Source: Capnocytophaga canimorsus (GTDB lineage Bacteria; Bacteroidota; Bacteroidia; Flavobacteriales; Flavobacteriaceae). From it: 64,000 nt of DNA. The notes beneath the pieces were generated by a model. It worked only from the letters and a program-made list of their open reading frames with translations, was not told the origin of the DNA and ran no database searches. The position numbers were made by a program, and so were the translations under genes. This document shows, in pieces, positions 8,267 through 17,293 of this stretch. The DNA is taken from assembly GCF_002302565.1 (NCBI RefSeq), contig NZ_CP022382.1, positions 1,125,001-1,189,000 on the forward strand, in the 5' to 3' direction. Position 1 is the first letter of the stretch, and each line of letters opens with the position of its first letter.

Positions 8267-9562
8267 TTACCTTTGTGTTAATTTTTCTCTAAGTTCAAGT
8301 TTCTCTAATTTTCCGTTCTTTGTATTTAGCAAGAAAATATCGCGGAGTGTTATTAAATAACCATCTTTTGTTTTAGCAACAAAGTCATCTCTCACATAGT
8401 GCATATTTTTATGACTTTGTAAGCTAAGTTTCACCTCACCTGTTTGGGCATCAAGCACTTGGAAAAAGTACGGACTGCTTTCTGCCAATTCGTGTTTGAA
8501 ATGGATAAGCACCTCATTATCATCATAATGGAACACTTCGGGTACAAAATATATTCTATTGGGCGTAAAATTTTTGTACTCAACGATGCGCGATTCTTTT
8601 TGGAAAGTTTCTAACTCAACTCTTTGTTCCGAAAGGTTGTAATTCCAACGCATCATCAATTCTCTATAAGGGTATCCTATTTGCGATTGTGTTTTTACTT
8701 TGAAAAGTTCGGGAAATTTATCGGTCATTTTTTCAGAAAAACCAACTCCTTTCTTGGTAAAAACAAATTTCGTAACCCCTTGTGGTGCAATCGGATTTTG
8801 GGCAATCAGCTGATCTATTTCTTTATAATTTCCATAAACCACTGCCTTATTGAGCTTGGGATAATAATAATACCCCTGTCCTAAATTATTGGTTATTTTG
8901 AGCGTGTTTTCATAAGCAACAGCCAACTCTACCCCGGCAAATCCTTTTTCAAATTCAGCCAATCCGATACTTTGTGGTGTTACTTCGTTGATACTTAATG
9001 TTTTTTCATCTAATAAAAACAGCCGATTTTTATTGATGATGATATAGGTTTTGCCTTCGTCCATTTTTTTATAAGAAACATCATCAACTTTTTCTATATC
9101 AATCGGTACGGCGGCAATTTCTTTAAATGTTTGGGCGTGAAAAAAGCCAAAAGTAGGCTTATAAACTTCGTTAGGATAATTCCCTGAAACAATGTCGCCC
9201 ACCACGATGGCAATGGGTTCGCCATCTTTATTGCTCGTGGGGATAATTTGTTCAATGTCCCAATAGGGCTTATTTTCCTGAATAGCAGACGGAGAGTATG
9301 TTGTTCTCGAAGGAAGTAATGAAATGACCATCATCATCAGAAAAAACACGGCTATCCCAAGCCCTAAAAATTTGAGTGCTTTTAGATGTTTTGCGGAAAG
9401 CTGAGGCGTATCATAAGTATGCCGATGGTGGATGTTAATATCATCATTATCAATAAAAAACTCTGATTGACAGCTGTTACAGCGGTAATAGTCGGTTTTG
9501 GTTTCGGTCGCTTGTGTGCTGCCACATTGCGGACATTTAATGGGTTTGATTCGTTTTGCCAT
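8267..9562 (-). CDS. Membrane zinc-ribbon protein
   Basis: A 431-residue protein. An N-terminal zinc ribbon has CPQC and CNSC pairs spaced about 17 residues apart (residues 10-30). One transmembrane helix follows (ALKFLGLGIAVFFLMMMVISLL). A large beta-rich domain makes up the remaining 330 residues, with no recognised motif; its repeated strand-turn pattern hints at a beta-propeller. A TTG-initiated extension of nine codons exists, but the ATG at 9562 (MAKRIKPIKCPQC) is preferred. It is the upstream member of the pair with the SPFH gene. Function unknown. Confidence 0.75.
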   Translation of the reverse strand: MAKRIKPIKCPQCGSTQATETKTDYYRCNSCQSEFFIDNDDINIHHRHTYDTPQLSAKHLKALKFLGLGIAVFFLMMMVISLLPSRTTYSPSAIQENKPYWDIEQIIPTSNKDGEPIAIVVGDIVSGNYPNEVYKPTFGFFHAQTFKEIAAVPIDIEKVDDVSYKKMDEGKTYIIINKNRLFLLDEKTLSINEVTPQSIGLAEFEKGFAGVELAVAYENTLKITNNLGQGYYYYPKLNKAVVYGNYKEIDQLIAQNPIAPQGVTKFVFTKKGVGFSEKMTDKFPELFKVKTQSQIGYPYRELMMRWNYNLSEQRVELETFQKESRIVEYKNFTPNRIYFVPEVFHYDDNEVLIHFKHELAESSPYFFQVLDAQTGEVKLSLQSHKNMHYVRDDFVAKTKDGYLITLRDIFLLNTKNGKLEKLELREKLTQR

Positions 9563-9672
9563 TTGTGGAATTTGATTTACGAACCACAAATATAGTTTTT
9601 TTATAATAAGTTACAAATGAAAGAAATAAAATTGCACTTACTTGTACAATCTAAGACCTGTTTTGCAAAACA

Positions 9673-9715
9673 ACCAAAAAAATAAGAGTGAGCAACTTAC
9701 AAAAAGCCCACTCTT
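9673..9715 (-). terminator. Terminator after hemL
   Basis: Arms AAGAGTG and CACTCTT, 18 nt apart, are followed on the minus strand by a T-rich run. Confidence 0.6.
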
Positions 9716-9738
9716 TCAATTATTTAGAAAAAAAATCG

Positions 9739-11025
9739 CTACAACTTTTTGGCTACACGTTCCAAGGCTGCTATGGTTTCGTCCAAATCCGCATAAGAAA
9801 GGGCATCATTCAAAAAGTAACTTTCAAAGGCGCTTGGTGGTAAATAAATACCTTCGGCAAGCATTTCGTGGAAGTATTTTCTAAAGCGTTCATTATTCCC
9901 TTGAGCCGACGAGGTAAAATCAGTCACAGGGTTTTCAGTGAAATGAACTGAAATCATCGACCCGAATCGATTGATTTGATGTGGAATCCCTGCTTTTGAA
10001 AGTACATTTTCAAATCCTAAATGCAAATGTTCGGTTTTCTGTTGTAAACTTTCAAAAATTTCAGAGTGATTGTTCAACTCGGTAAGCATTGCCAAACCAG
10101 CACTCATAGCAAGTGGATTTCCGCTTAAAGTTCCTGCTTGATAAACAGGTCCTTCTGGAGCCAAAAATTGCATAATCTCGTTTCGTGCAGCAAAAGCCCC
10201 AACAGGAAGCCCTCCTCCGATAACCTTTCCGAAAGTTACAATATCAGCATCAACTCCAAAAACCTCTTGAGCTCCTCCTTTTGCTAAACGGAAACCCGTC
10301 ATTACCTCATCAAAAATCAATAATGCACCGTGCTCAGTACATAGTTTTCTTAAACCCTCTAAAAATCCGTTTTTAGGAGGAATACACCCCATATTTCCAG
10401 CTACGGGTTCGATAATAACTGCTGCAATTTCGGAAGGATTCGCTAAAAACAAACGAGTTACCGACTCTAAATCATTATAATTTGCCAAAAGCGTATCTTT
10501 GGCTGTGCCTTGGGTAACTCCTGGACTATTAGGACTACCAAAAGTAGTCGCTCCGCTACCGGCTTCTATCAAAAAAGAATCGGAATGCCCGTGATAACAC
10601 CCCGCAAACTTAATGATTTTATTACGAGAAGTATATCCACGAGCCAAGCGAATAGCGCTCATACAAGCTTCAGTACCACTATTTACAAAGCGAATTTTGT
10701 CAATATTAGGCACCATTGAAACAGCAAGTTCGGCAATTTGAATTTCAATTTCGGTAGGAATACCAAAAGAGGTGCCTTTTTGTGCCTTTTGAACGATGGC
10801 ATCAATGACAGGCTTGTAGGCGTGTCCGAATATCATAGGTCCCCAAGAGGCAATGTAATCAATAAGTTTTCGCCCGTCTTCATCAAAAAGATACGCCCCA
10901 CGGGCTTCTTTAACAAAAATGGGCGTCCTACCAACAGCATTAAATGCTCGAACCGGAGAGTTTACCCCACCAGGTAATACTTTTTGAGCTTGAGCAAAAA
11001 GCTCACTACTTCTTTTGTATATCAT
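9739..11025 (-). CDS. hemL: Glutamate-1-semialdehyde 2,1-aminomutase
   Basis: A 428-residue PLP enzyme that converts glutamate-1-semialdehyde to 5-aminolevulinate in the C5 route to haem. Motifs include [12 protein letters not shown] at the N terminus, [34 protein letters not shown], the PLP lysine in [16 protein letters not shown] and [12 protein letters not shown]. Length is normal. Haem supply matters here because the window encodes many c-type and a-type haem proteins. A small membrane protein gene lies 11 nt upstream on the same strand. Confidence 0.96.
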   Translation of the reverse strand: MIYKRSSELFAQAQKVLPGGVNSPVRAFNAVGRTPIFVKEARGAYLFDEDGRKLIDYIASWGPMIFGHAYKPVIDAIVQKAQKGTSFGIPTEIEIQIAELAVSMVPNIDKIRFVNSGTEACMSAIRLARGYTSRNKIIKFAGCYHGHSDSFLIEAGSGATTFGSPNSPGVTQGTAKDTLLANYNDLESVTRLFLANPSEIAAVIIEPVAGNMGCIPPKNGFLEGLRKLCTEHGALLIFDEVMTGFRLAKGGAQEVFGVDADIVTFGKVIGGGLPVGAFAARNEIMQFLAPEGPVYQAGTLSGNPLAMSAGLAMLTELNNHSEIFESLQQKTEHLHLGFENVLSKAGIPHQINRFGSMISVHFTENPVTDFTSSAQGNNERFRKYFHEMLAEGIYLPPSAFESYFLNDALSYADLDETIAALERVAKKL

Positions 11026-11036
11026 AATTGTATTTT

Positions 11037-11354
11037 TTAAGGTTGTCTTTTGACGGTTTTCTTCGTTTTCTGACCAATGCGAAACATTCGCTTTTCAAAC
11101 TCCCAAAAGAAACGAAACTGCCCGAAAACAGCCCCTACTATCAGTAGAATAACCTGATAAATAGGTAGGATAATTATCAAACGAATAATCCAGTATAACA
11201 TGGGGTGAAACGTATGGGGGTATATATTCAAATAGTCACAAATGGGTTTGCCCAATTTAGCTGATACAGAGCCCGTAATGGCGAAAACCAGCAAAATAAT
11301 CACTACCTGCCGATTTGAGGTAACGTTCCAACGCTTCTTGAGTTTTTCAAACAT
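11037..11354 (-). CDS. Conserved small membrane protein (DUF6787-like)
   Basis: A 105-residue protein starting [11 protein letters not shown]. It has two hydrophobic helices (about 17-35 and 55-80), a conserved-looking [11 protein letters not shown] loop and a basic tail. It resembles a small Bacteroidota membrane family (DUF6787 by memory), whose members are sometimes misnamed after prolipoprotein transferase. It is 11 nt from hemL and 50 nt from the PTS-type gene, all on the minus strand. No function can be assigned. Confidence 0.7.
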   Translation of the reverse strand: MFEKLKKRWNVTSNRQVVIILLVFAITGSVSAKLGKPICDYLNIYPHTFHPMLYWIIRLIIILPIYQVILLIVGAVFGQFRFFWEFEKRMFRIGQKTKKTVKRQP

Positions 11355-11404
11355 TTTTTATTTTTTTACAGATGCTAAAGAGCAAAGGTAACCAAAAAAG
11401 TATT

Positions 11405-12415
11405 TTAATGGAAAGATATTTTTAAATCGCCTGATTTTATCCAACCCTTTCTACGAAAAAAATAACCCAATCCCCCACAAAGTATTGCCGGGAGTGCAAA
11501 ATGCAACAACAAAATAGCTATTAAAACGTTAGCACTATCCCCCATAGCTTCAAAAGTACCTATCTGCCCCACTAAACCGCTAGTACCCATACCTGCCCCT
11601 GAGGGTATGTTTTGCATTTTGAATACCAATATTGCAAGTGGTCCGAGCATAGCACTAACCATAATGGGCGGAAGCCATATTTTCGGATTTTTGATAATGT
11701 TCGGCATTTGTAACATACTAGTTCCTAAACCCATACTTAAAAGCCCTGCCATTTTATTTTCACGATAACTCATAACCGCAAAACCAATCATTTGCGTACA
11801 ACACCCAACAGTGGCCGCTCCAGCTGCCAATCCGCTTAATGACAGCGAAATTGCAATAGCCGCACTTGAAATGGGCAAGGTAAGTAGCATTCCCATAACT
11901 ACCGATAGTATCACTCCCATTAAAAACGGATGCAATTCCACAGCCCAACCTATAAAATTTCCTACTTCCGTCATTGCGTAAGCGATGTGCACCCCAGTAA
12001 ACTGAGCAATAGCTATACCAACACTTACAGTAACTACAGGGGTAATTACAATGTCTATCGGTGTGGTCTTATGTACTAATTTACCTATTTCAGTAGCCAA
12101 AAGCACCGAAACGAAACAACCTACAGGTCCGCCCAAGGCTGCTGCTGAAATACCTACTACAGCAGAAGCTGCTAGAACCAAAAGTGGCGATTTCAAAGCA
12201 TAAGCCACGCAAACACCAATGGCTGCTCCCATAGCTTGTTGAGCTTGTTGTCCAATTTCTTTTAGCCAATCCCACTCCAGCCATTGCCCTACATTACGCA
12301 ATATGAGTCCAGTAATTAACGAGGCAAACAGCCCTAAAGCCATCGCATTGAGCGCTTCTATACCGTAACGTTTTAAACTGATTTCGATATTTTTACGCTG
12401 TAAAAAATCTTTCAT
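11405..12415 (-). CDS. PTS-type IIC permease, stand-alone
   Basis: A 336-residue polytopic membrane protein with about eight to ten hydrophobic segments. It is rich in small residues (AASAVVGISAAALGGPVG, SSAAIAISLSLSGLAAGAATVGCC). It matches the PTS_EIIC_2 type of permease domain. No IIA, IIB, HPr or Enzyme I gene is near. Bacteroidota usually lack a sugar phosphotransferase system, so it may transport without phosphorylation or do something different. It is followed 50 nt later by the DUF6787-like gene and lies 14 nt after lipB. Confidence 0.8.
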   Translation of the reverse strand: MKDFLQRKNIEISLKRYGIEALNAMALGLFASLITGLILRNVGQWLEWDWLKEIGQQAQQAMGAAIGVCVAYALKSPLLVLAASAVVGISAAALGGPVGCFVSVLLATEIGKLVHKTTPIDIVITPVVTVSVGIAIAQFTGVHIAYAMTEVGNFIGWAVELHPFLMGVILSVVMGMLLTLPISSAAIAISLSLSGLAAGAATVGCCTQMIGFAVMSYRENKMAGLLSMGLGTSMLQMPNIIKNPKIWLPPIMVSAMLGPLAILVFKMQNIPSGAGMGTSGLVGQIGTFEAMGDSANVLIAILLLHFALPAILCGGLGYFFRRKGWIKSGDLKISFH

Positions 12416-12429
12416 CTTGCTGATTTCAT

Positions 12430-13128
12430 TTAAATAAAATCGGCTTCAAATAATTGAGCAAAATATTTTTTGATTTTGTCTTTCACCTCTTGTAAAGGCA
12501 CTTCGCTCCTACCCAATTCCACATTGAGCGAGGTCACAGCTTTTCCACGTATTCCACAAGGAATGATATTGTCAAAGTACCCTAAATCAGCATTGACATT
12601 CAGTGCAAAACCGTGCATTGTAACCCAACGTGAGGAACGTACGCCCATAGCACAAATTTTTCGAGCAAAGGGCGTTCCTACATCAATCCAAACCCCTGTT
12701 TCGCCTTCACTTCGTGTGGCGGAAATACCGTATTCTTTAAGAGTTAATATGATGGTTTCTTCCAAAAGACGAAGGTATTTATGTATATCGGTAAAAAAAT
12801 TATCCAAATCTAAAATTGGATAGCCTACAATCTGCCCCGGCCCGTGATAAGTGATATCTCCACCACGATTGATTTTATAAAAGGAAGCCCCTTTTGTTGC
12901 TAAGGTTTTTTCATCTACCAAAAGATTTGAAATATCACCACTTTTACCTAAAGTATATACGTGAGGATGCTCAACAAACAGGAAATGATTTTCGGTAGGA
13001 TTCTGTGCATTATCTTTACGATTTTGATGTTTTGTCTGTAAAATAGATTGGAAGATTTCTTCCTGCAAATCCCAAGTTTCTTTATAATCTTTCTTACCTA
13101 AATCTTTAAAAATGATGCTTTTGTTCAT
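12430..13128 (-). CDS. lipB: Octanoyl-[ACP]:protein octanoyltransferase
   Basis: A 232-residue cytoplasmic enzyme that moves octanoyl from acyl carrier protein to lipoyl domains, the first step of lipoate synthesis. Landmarks are the RGGDITYHGPGQIVGYP substrate loop, the catalytic lysine in ARKICAMGV, WVTMHGFALNV and the catalytic cysteine in IIPCGI. The N-terminal region is slightly longer than in enterobacteria, as is usual in Flavobacteria. No lipA is visible in the window. Confidence 0.95.
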   Translation of the reverse strand: MNKSIIFKDLGKKDYKETWDLQEEIFQSILQTKHQNRKDNAQNPTENHFLFVEHPHVYTLGKSGDISNLLVDEKTLATKGASFYKINRGGDITYHGPGQIVGYPILDLDNFFTDIHKYLRLLEETIILTLKEYGISATRSEGETGVWIDVGTPFARKICAMGVRSSRWVTMHGFALNVNADLGYFDNIIPCGIRGKAVTSLNVELGRSEVPLQEVKDKIKKYFAQLFEADFI

Positions 13129-13143
13129 TTTAAAAACCTATAT

Positions 13144-14004
13144 TTAGTTGAGAATTTCTTTAAAAGTGTCTCCTTGACGGATATCTCCCGTTTTAAAGCC
13201 TCTCATAAACCATTCGATGCGCTGTTTTGAGGTTCCGTGTGTGAAGCTGTCGGGTTGTACGTGTCCTTGCATACGCCTTTGTATGGCATCATCACCTACG
13301 GCACTTGCAGCGCTAATAGCTTCTTCAATGTCCCCCTCATCCAGATACTTTTGATTGTGATGCGCCCAAACCCCTGCATAGAAATCGGCTTGTAGCTCTT
13401 GAGCAACTGAAAGTTTGTTTGCATAAGCCTTACTTTTGCCTTGTTGTGCCTGACGCACCTTTTGCGAAGTACCTAAAAGCGTCTGTACGTGATGCCCTAC
13501 CTCGTGAGCCATTACGTAAGCAATGGCAAAATCGCCACCCTTAGCTCCGAAACGCGAACGTAATTCCTCAAAAAAGCTCATATCCATATAAAGCTTATAA
13601 TCAGCAGGACAATAAAACGGACCTGTTGCTGCCGTAGCTCTTCCGCACCCCGAATCTACCACATCGTTAAACAATACTAACGATGGTTTTTTGTAAGTCC
13701 CCAAATTGTTTTGGGCAAAAATCTTTTCCCAAACATCTTCAGTGTCCGCTAAAACAGTGGAAACAAATTCCTTAATTTGAATTTCTTCAGCGGTGAGTTC
13801 TCGAGAGCGCTCTGTAGGCGCTTTACCTTGTTGGTTAAACTGCTCAAGTACAGGTGCTAGATTTTGCCCCGTTTCACCTCCGAAAAGTTGCAAAAGCAAA
13901 ATTACCACCCCTATGAGTCCTCCTCCTGCAATTACTTTACCGCCTGTGCCCATACCTCTGCGGTCTTCTACATTACCACTTTGCCTACGTCCTTGCCATT
14001 TCAT
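13144..14004 (-). CDS. Neutral zinc metallopeptidase (YpfJ family)
   Basis: A 286-residue protein starting MKWQGRRQSGNVEDRRGMG, the typical opening of the family. One transmembrane anchor follows (about residues 24-42), then a periplasmic domain. The zinc site HEVGHH is near residue 165, and the downstream ELQADFYAGVWAHH helix supplies further ligands. The cysteine pair in SGCG...FYCPAD is also typical. The substrate is unknown. It lies 15 nt upstream of lipB on the same strand, suggesting cotranscription. Confidence 0.92.
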   Translation of the reverse strand: MKWQGRRQSGNVEDRRGMGTGGKVIAGGGLIGVVILLLQLFGGETGQNLAPVLEQFNQQGKAPTERSRELTAEEIQIKEFVSTVLADTEDVWEKIFAQNNLGTYKKPSLVLFNDVVDSGCGRATAATGPFYCPADYKLYMDMSFFEELRSRFGAKGGDFAIAYVMAHEVGHHVQTLLGTSQKVRQAQQGKSKAYANKLSVAQELQADFYAGVWAHHNQKYLDEGDIEEAISAASAVGDDAIQRRMQGHVQPDSFTHGTSKQRIEWFMRGFKTGDIRQGDTFKEILN

Positions 14005-14045
14005 AGTTTTATTTTTTTAATATGATGATACAAAAATACATACTT

Positions 14046-14468
14046 TTAACTAACCTCTTGTATAAATTTTTCAAAGCAAGCCTTCATTCTTTCTGAAACA
14101 AATTTAAAATCAGGCATTTCTCGTCCTTGAAAAATAAAAGCAAACCCATATTTATCAGGAATTTGTTCCAAAATCTGTTTCTGCAAACGATAATTTTCAC
14201 GCATAAGCCTTTTGATGCGATTACGATGAACCGCTTTTTTGAAGTTGCGTTTAGGTACACTCATTAACACCTTAAAATGAACTTCTTGCTCAAAATCATT
14301 CATTGAGCAATACACCAACGTAAGGGGAAAGAGTTGTATCTTTTTCCCTTGAGTAAATAATCTTTCGATTTGTTTACGGCTACAGATTTTTTCGGATTTG
14401 GGGAAGCCAAATGCTTTATCAGTTGTTTTCAAATACGTTGTTTTTCTTGTTGATGTCCACAGTAACAT
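14046..14468 (-). CDS. rnpA: Ribonuclease P protein component
   Basis: A basic 140-residue protein that supports the RNase P RNA in removing tRNA 5' leaders. It has FGFPKSEKICSRKQIERLF, the RNR-type signature VHRNRIKRLMREN near residue 75, and YGFAFIFQGRE. The start is uncertain. ATGs at 14486 and 14468 both lie inside the 3' end of the upstream peptidase gene, and a TTG at 14432 would give a more typical N terminus with only 14 nt of overlap. Unlike in many bacteria, rpmH is not adjacent. Confidence 0.9.
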   Translation of the reverse strand: MLLWTSTRKTTYLKTTDKAFGFPKSEKICSRKQIERLFTQGKKIQLFPLTLVYCSMNDFEQEVHFKVLMSVPKRNFKKAVHRNRIKRLMRENYRLQKQILEQIPDKYGFAFIFQGREMPDFKFVSERMKACFEKFIQEVS

Positions 14469-16290
14469 TGTTAGGGTCAATAACAATGGTTTGTATGTCT
14501 TTCAGTGGCATTTCTACCTCAAAGGTGTAGGTAGGATGTGCCCACCCCCAAGCAGGGAAAGTTTTCTGCGGATAGTTTTTATACGGATTTTCTTTTTCAC
14601 CGAATTGCATACGTAACGGAATGTAACAGTAGGTTTTGCTTGCGTCTTTGCCGATAACAAACAAATCTATGGGTAAAGGGAGTCGCCCGATGCGTTTAAG
14701 CGTAATTTGTGTTTTATTTCCGTTTGCAACTACTTTATCTATGGCATAATCCGCAGTATGCGTTGTTTCGATAAATTCATTTAAGAACCACCCCAGTTGT
14801 AAGCCCGAAACTTTTTCAGCCGTACGAATAAAATCAATCGGGTGAGGATTTTTAAAAGCAAAATCAGTATAAAATTGCTGTAATGTTTTCATCAAATTAG
14901 ACTCTCCGATGATATACCCAATTTGCGTAAGAAACAACAAGCCTTTACTATAAGCCATTACCGAATACGGAAAATTCCGATGATAACGATCGGCGTGTGT
15001 AGTAGCAGGTTCTTCCAACCCTGAATTTACCAAACTAAAATAGCTTCGATAAGCCCCTTGAAAAAGATTTTTTTGTGAATCAGGATACACCACCGTGTGC
15101 ATTGCCAAATCTTCTATGAATGAGGTAAATCCTTCATCCATCCAAGCATAGGAAGCCTCATCAGTAGCCAAAAGGTGTTGAAACCACGCGTGTGCCAATT
15201 CGTGAATAGAAGTTCCTAAAAGGCTATTGTAATGCTCTCCCCCTGCGACCAAAGTACACATTGCATACTCCATACCGCCATCGCCTCCTTGAATGAAAGA
15301 ATATTGTTTCCAAGGATACTCACCCACGATTTTATTGAAGTATGCGAAGGTTTTGACTAGTTCGGGTTGCATCTTTTTCCAATTACTTTCGTGAGATTTA
15401 TAAAGAAAATGGAACGTTTTATCATCAGCCAATTTTATCTTATCGTGTTTAAAGTGTGGGTCAGCCGCCCAAGTAAAGTCGTGAACCTTAGGAGCTAAAA
15501 AATGCCACGTTTTTGTTTTTCCTTTTTGGACAGTTACTTTAACACCTTCATCTTGATAACCAAAGCCAATTTCGTTGGCATTTTGCAAATAGCCTGTTGC
15601 TCCTAAAATGTAATTTTTATCAATGGTAATTTTAACATCAAAATTTCCCCAAACACCATAAAATTCACGTCCGATGTACTCATTCGGATGCCACCCTCGA
15701 TAATCATAAGCTGCTATTTTAGGATACCATTGCGCCATAGAAAGTGCAACTGCGTCTTGGCTGTTTCGTCCAGTTCGGCGAATCATTACTGGAATTTGAG
15801 CCTCATATTCCATCTCAAAAACAGTGCTGGTTTTGGGTAAAATAGGTTGATTTAAGGTAACTTTTAGTATTGTTCCTTCCGTTTGATGTTTTACCGAGAT
15901 ACCATCTTGCTGTAATGTTTTTATTTTAATGTACCCAACCTCAGAAGGAGTAAGTTTAGCAATACGGCTCTCGTATTTTGGCGATTCTTTACTCCCGATA
16001 TTATTAGTCATTCTACGATCTGGGTCAGCTATCGTTTGCAGACGAGCGTCCATTTCACTCCCAGGTTGAAAAGCATTATAATACAAATGGTAAAACACCA
16101 CTTTTAAAATATCTGGCGAATTATTCGTGTAAGTAAGTTTTTGTTTGCCTTTGTACTGATATTTTTTGACATTTACGTCAATTTCCATAACATAATCAGC
16201 CTGTTGTTGCCAGTAAGATGCGTTTTGAGAAAAACTGGCGTGAACTACTAGAAAAAACAGCCATAGAATAGCAGATTTCATATTTCTCAT
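14419..16290 (-). CDS. Secreted M1-family zinc aminopeptidase
   Basis: A 623-residue protein with an N-terminal signal peptide (SAILWLFFLVVHASFSQ). The beta-rich N-terminal domain is followed by the M1 catalytic domain. The active site has HELAH plus the third ligand glutamate 19 residues later in WMDEGF (about residue 363 onward). GGDGGMEYAM replaces the classic GAMEN exopeptidase loop. Export points to periplasmic or surface peptide degradation, fitting an asaccharolytic or peptide-using lifestyle (inference). Its 3' end overlaps rnpA by 14 to 68 nt depending on the rnpA start. Confidence 0.92.
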   Translation of the reverse strand: MRNMKSAILWLFFLVVHASFSQNASYWQQQADYVMEIDVNVKKYQYKGKQKLTYTNNSPDILKVVFYHLYYNAFQPGSEMDARLQTIADPDRRMTNNIGSKESPKYESRIAKLTPSEVGYIKIKTLQQDGISVKHQTEGTILKVTLNQPILPKTSTVFEMEYEAQIPVMIRRTGRNSQDAVALSMAQWYPKIAAYDYRGWHPNEYIGREFYGVWGNFDVKITIDKNYILGATGYLQNANEIGFGYQDEGVKVTVQKGKTKTWHFLAPKVHDFTWAADPHFKHDKIKLADDKTFHFLYKSHESNWKKMQPELVKTFAYFNKIVGEYPWKQYSFIQGGDGGMEYAMCTLVAGGEHYNSLLGTSIHELAHAWFQHLLATDEASYAWMDEGFTSFIEDLAMHTVVYPDSQKNLFQGAYRSYFSLVNSGLEEPATTHADRYHRNFPYSVMAYSKGLLFLTQIGYIIGESNLMKTLQQFYTDFAFKNPHPIDFIRTAEKVSGLQLGWFLNEFIETTHTADYAIDKVVANGNKTQITLKRIGRLPLPIDLFVIGKDASKTYCYIPLRMQFGEKENPYKNYPQKTFPAWGWAHPTYTFEVEMPLKDIQTIVIDPNNVTVDINKKNNVFENN

Positions 16291-16403
16291 ATCTCAAAAA
16301 TAATCACTTTATTTGGGCAAATATACACAATTCATTTTTTATTGAATCAATACAAATTCAAGATTCTAATTTTTTGATTTCCCATTCTTAGATAAAGAAA
16401 AAA

Positions 16404-16463
16404 TTGCTCATTTTCTGAGAAATCAATACCTTCAATTTGATAAAGAAATGAAAAAATGAGCAA
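16404..16463 (-). terminator. Terminator after ccsA
   Basis: Eleven-base perfect arms (TTGCTCATTTT and its complement) are separated by 38 nt, and a T-run follows on the minus strand. It closes the nrfH-nrfA-resB-ccsA block. Confidence 0.6.
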
Positions 16464-16496
16464 CTTATTTTTTGCAGAGGTTGATTTCACTAAAAA

Positions 16497-17291
16497 CTAC
16501 CCCGAGTACGTATGCACACTCATTTGGGCGGTAGGCAAGTAATTGACTCCAAACCAACAGACTAACAATAACAAAAATGCAATTATTACAATCAGAAAAC
16601 TGTTAAAAGGCTGTTTTTCTTTATGTTTGTATTTGTAGTGAATATACACCAAATAAGCAAGCCAAGTAATGAAAGCCCACGTTTCTTTTGGATCCCACGT
16701 CCAATAATGCCCCCAAGCTTCTTTTGCCCACAAAGCCCCAAAAAGCAAACCGAAGGTCAGAAAAACATAACCAATTTTTATCAATTGGTCAGTTACTGCA
16801 ATAGCATTTTGGGTATCTTTTTGTTTTTTACAAAGATAAATTCCATAAACCGCAGTAAGCGAAGCCATTCCGAGCATCGCATAAGCAAAAATATACACAA
16901 TTACGTGCGGAATAAACCAAACACTTTGCAATGCCGGCATCAAGGTTTTGTTCATTGTATCCGGACGGAAAAACGTTACCAGCATAAACACAATACCCAT
17001 CAAAGCCGAGTAATTCAACATCCATTTTTGGCGATACAACAAATATATCGAAAAACCAATCAACCCCATAAAAAAGGCATACCAAATGCGTGTTTCAGCC
17101 AAAGTCCTCAACGGCGGACGATCAAGTTCTATCCATAACTTTGTTATAAATACTCCAATAATTAGAGTTGACAAAAGATGAAGTGATAAACTTAACTTTC
17201 TGTACATCTGATTTTTAGAATAGATAAGAATTCCTGAAGCTATCCATAAAACCAAAATCGCTAATGTTATATAATTAAAATACTGCCACAT
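16497..17291 (-). CDS. ccsA: Cytochrome c assembly protein CcsA/ResC
   Basis: A 264-residue inner-membrane protein of system II cytochrome c maturation. It takes haem across the membrane and, with ResB, attaches it to CxxCH sites. There are about eight hydrophobic helices. The tryptophan-rich haem-handling motif is EAWGHYWTWDPKETWAFITW (about residues 188-207), with histidines in IPHVIVYIFAY and near the C terminus. It starts 2 nt after the resB stop, so the two are translated as a pair. The position downstream of nrfHA ties it to maturation of the nitrite reductase haems. Confidence 0.93.
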   Translation of the reverse strand: MWQYFNYITLAILVLWIASGILIYSKNQMYRKLSLSLHLLSTLIIGVFITKLWIELDRPPLRTLAETRIWYAFFMGLIGFSIYLLYRQKWMLNYSALMGIVFMLVTFFRPDTMNKTLMPALQSVWFIPHVIVYIFAYAMLGMASLTAVYGIYLCKKQKDTQNAIAVTDQLIKIGYVFLTFGLLFGALWAKEAWGHYWTWDPKETWAFITWLAYLVYIHYKYKHKEKQPFNSFLIVIIAFLLLLVCWFGVNYLPTAQMSVHTYSG

Positions 17292-17293
17292 AA

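Noticed and set aside
16623..17138. A 171-codon plus-strand frame inside ccsA
   Set aside because: Antisense to a conserved membrane protein. The predicted product is polar, asparagine- and histidine-rich and has no recognisable family.
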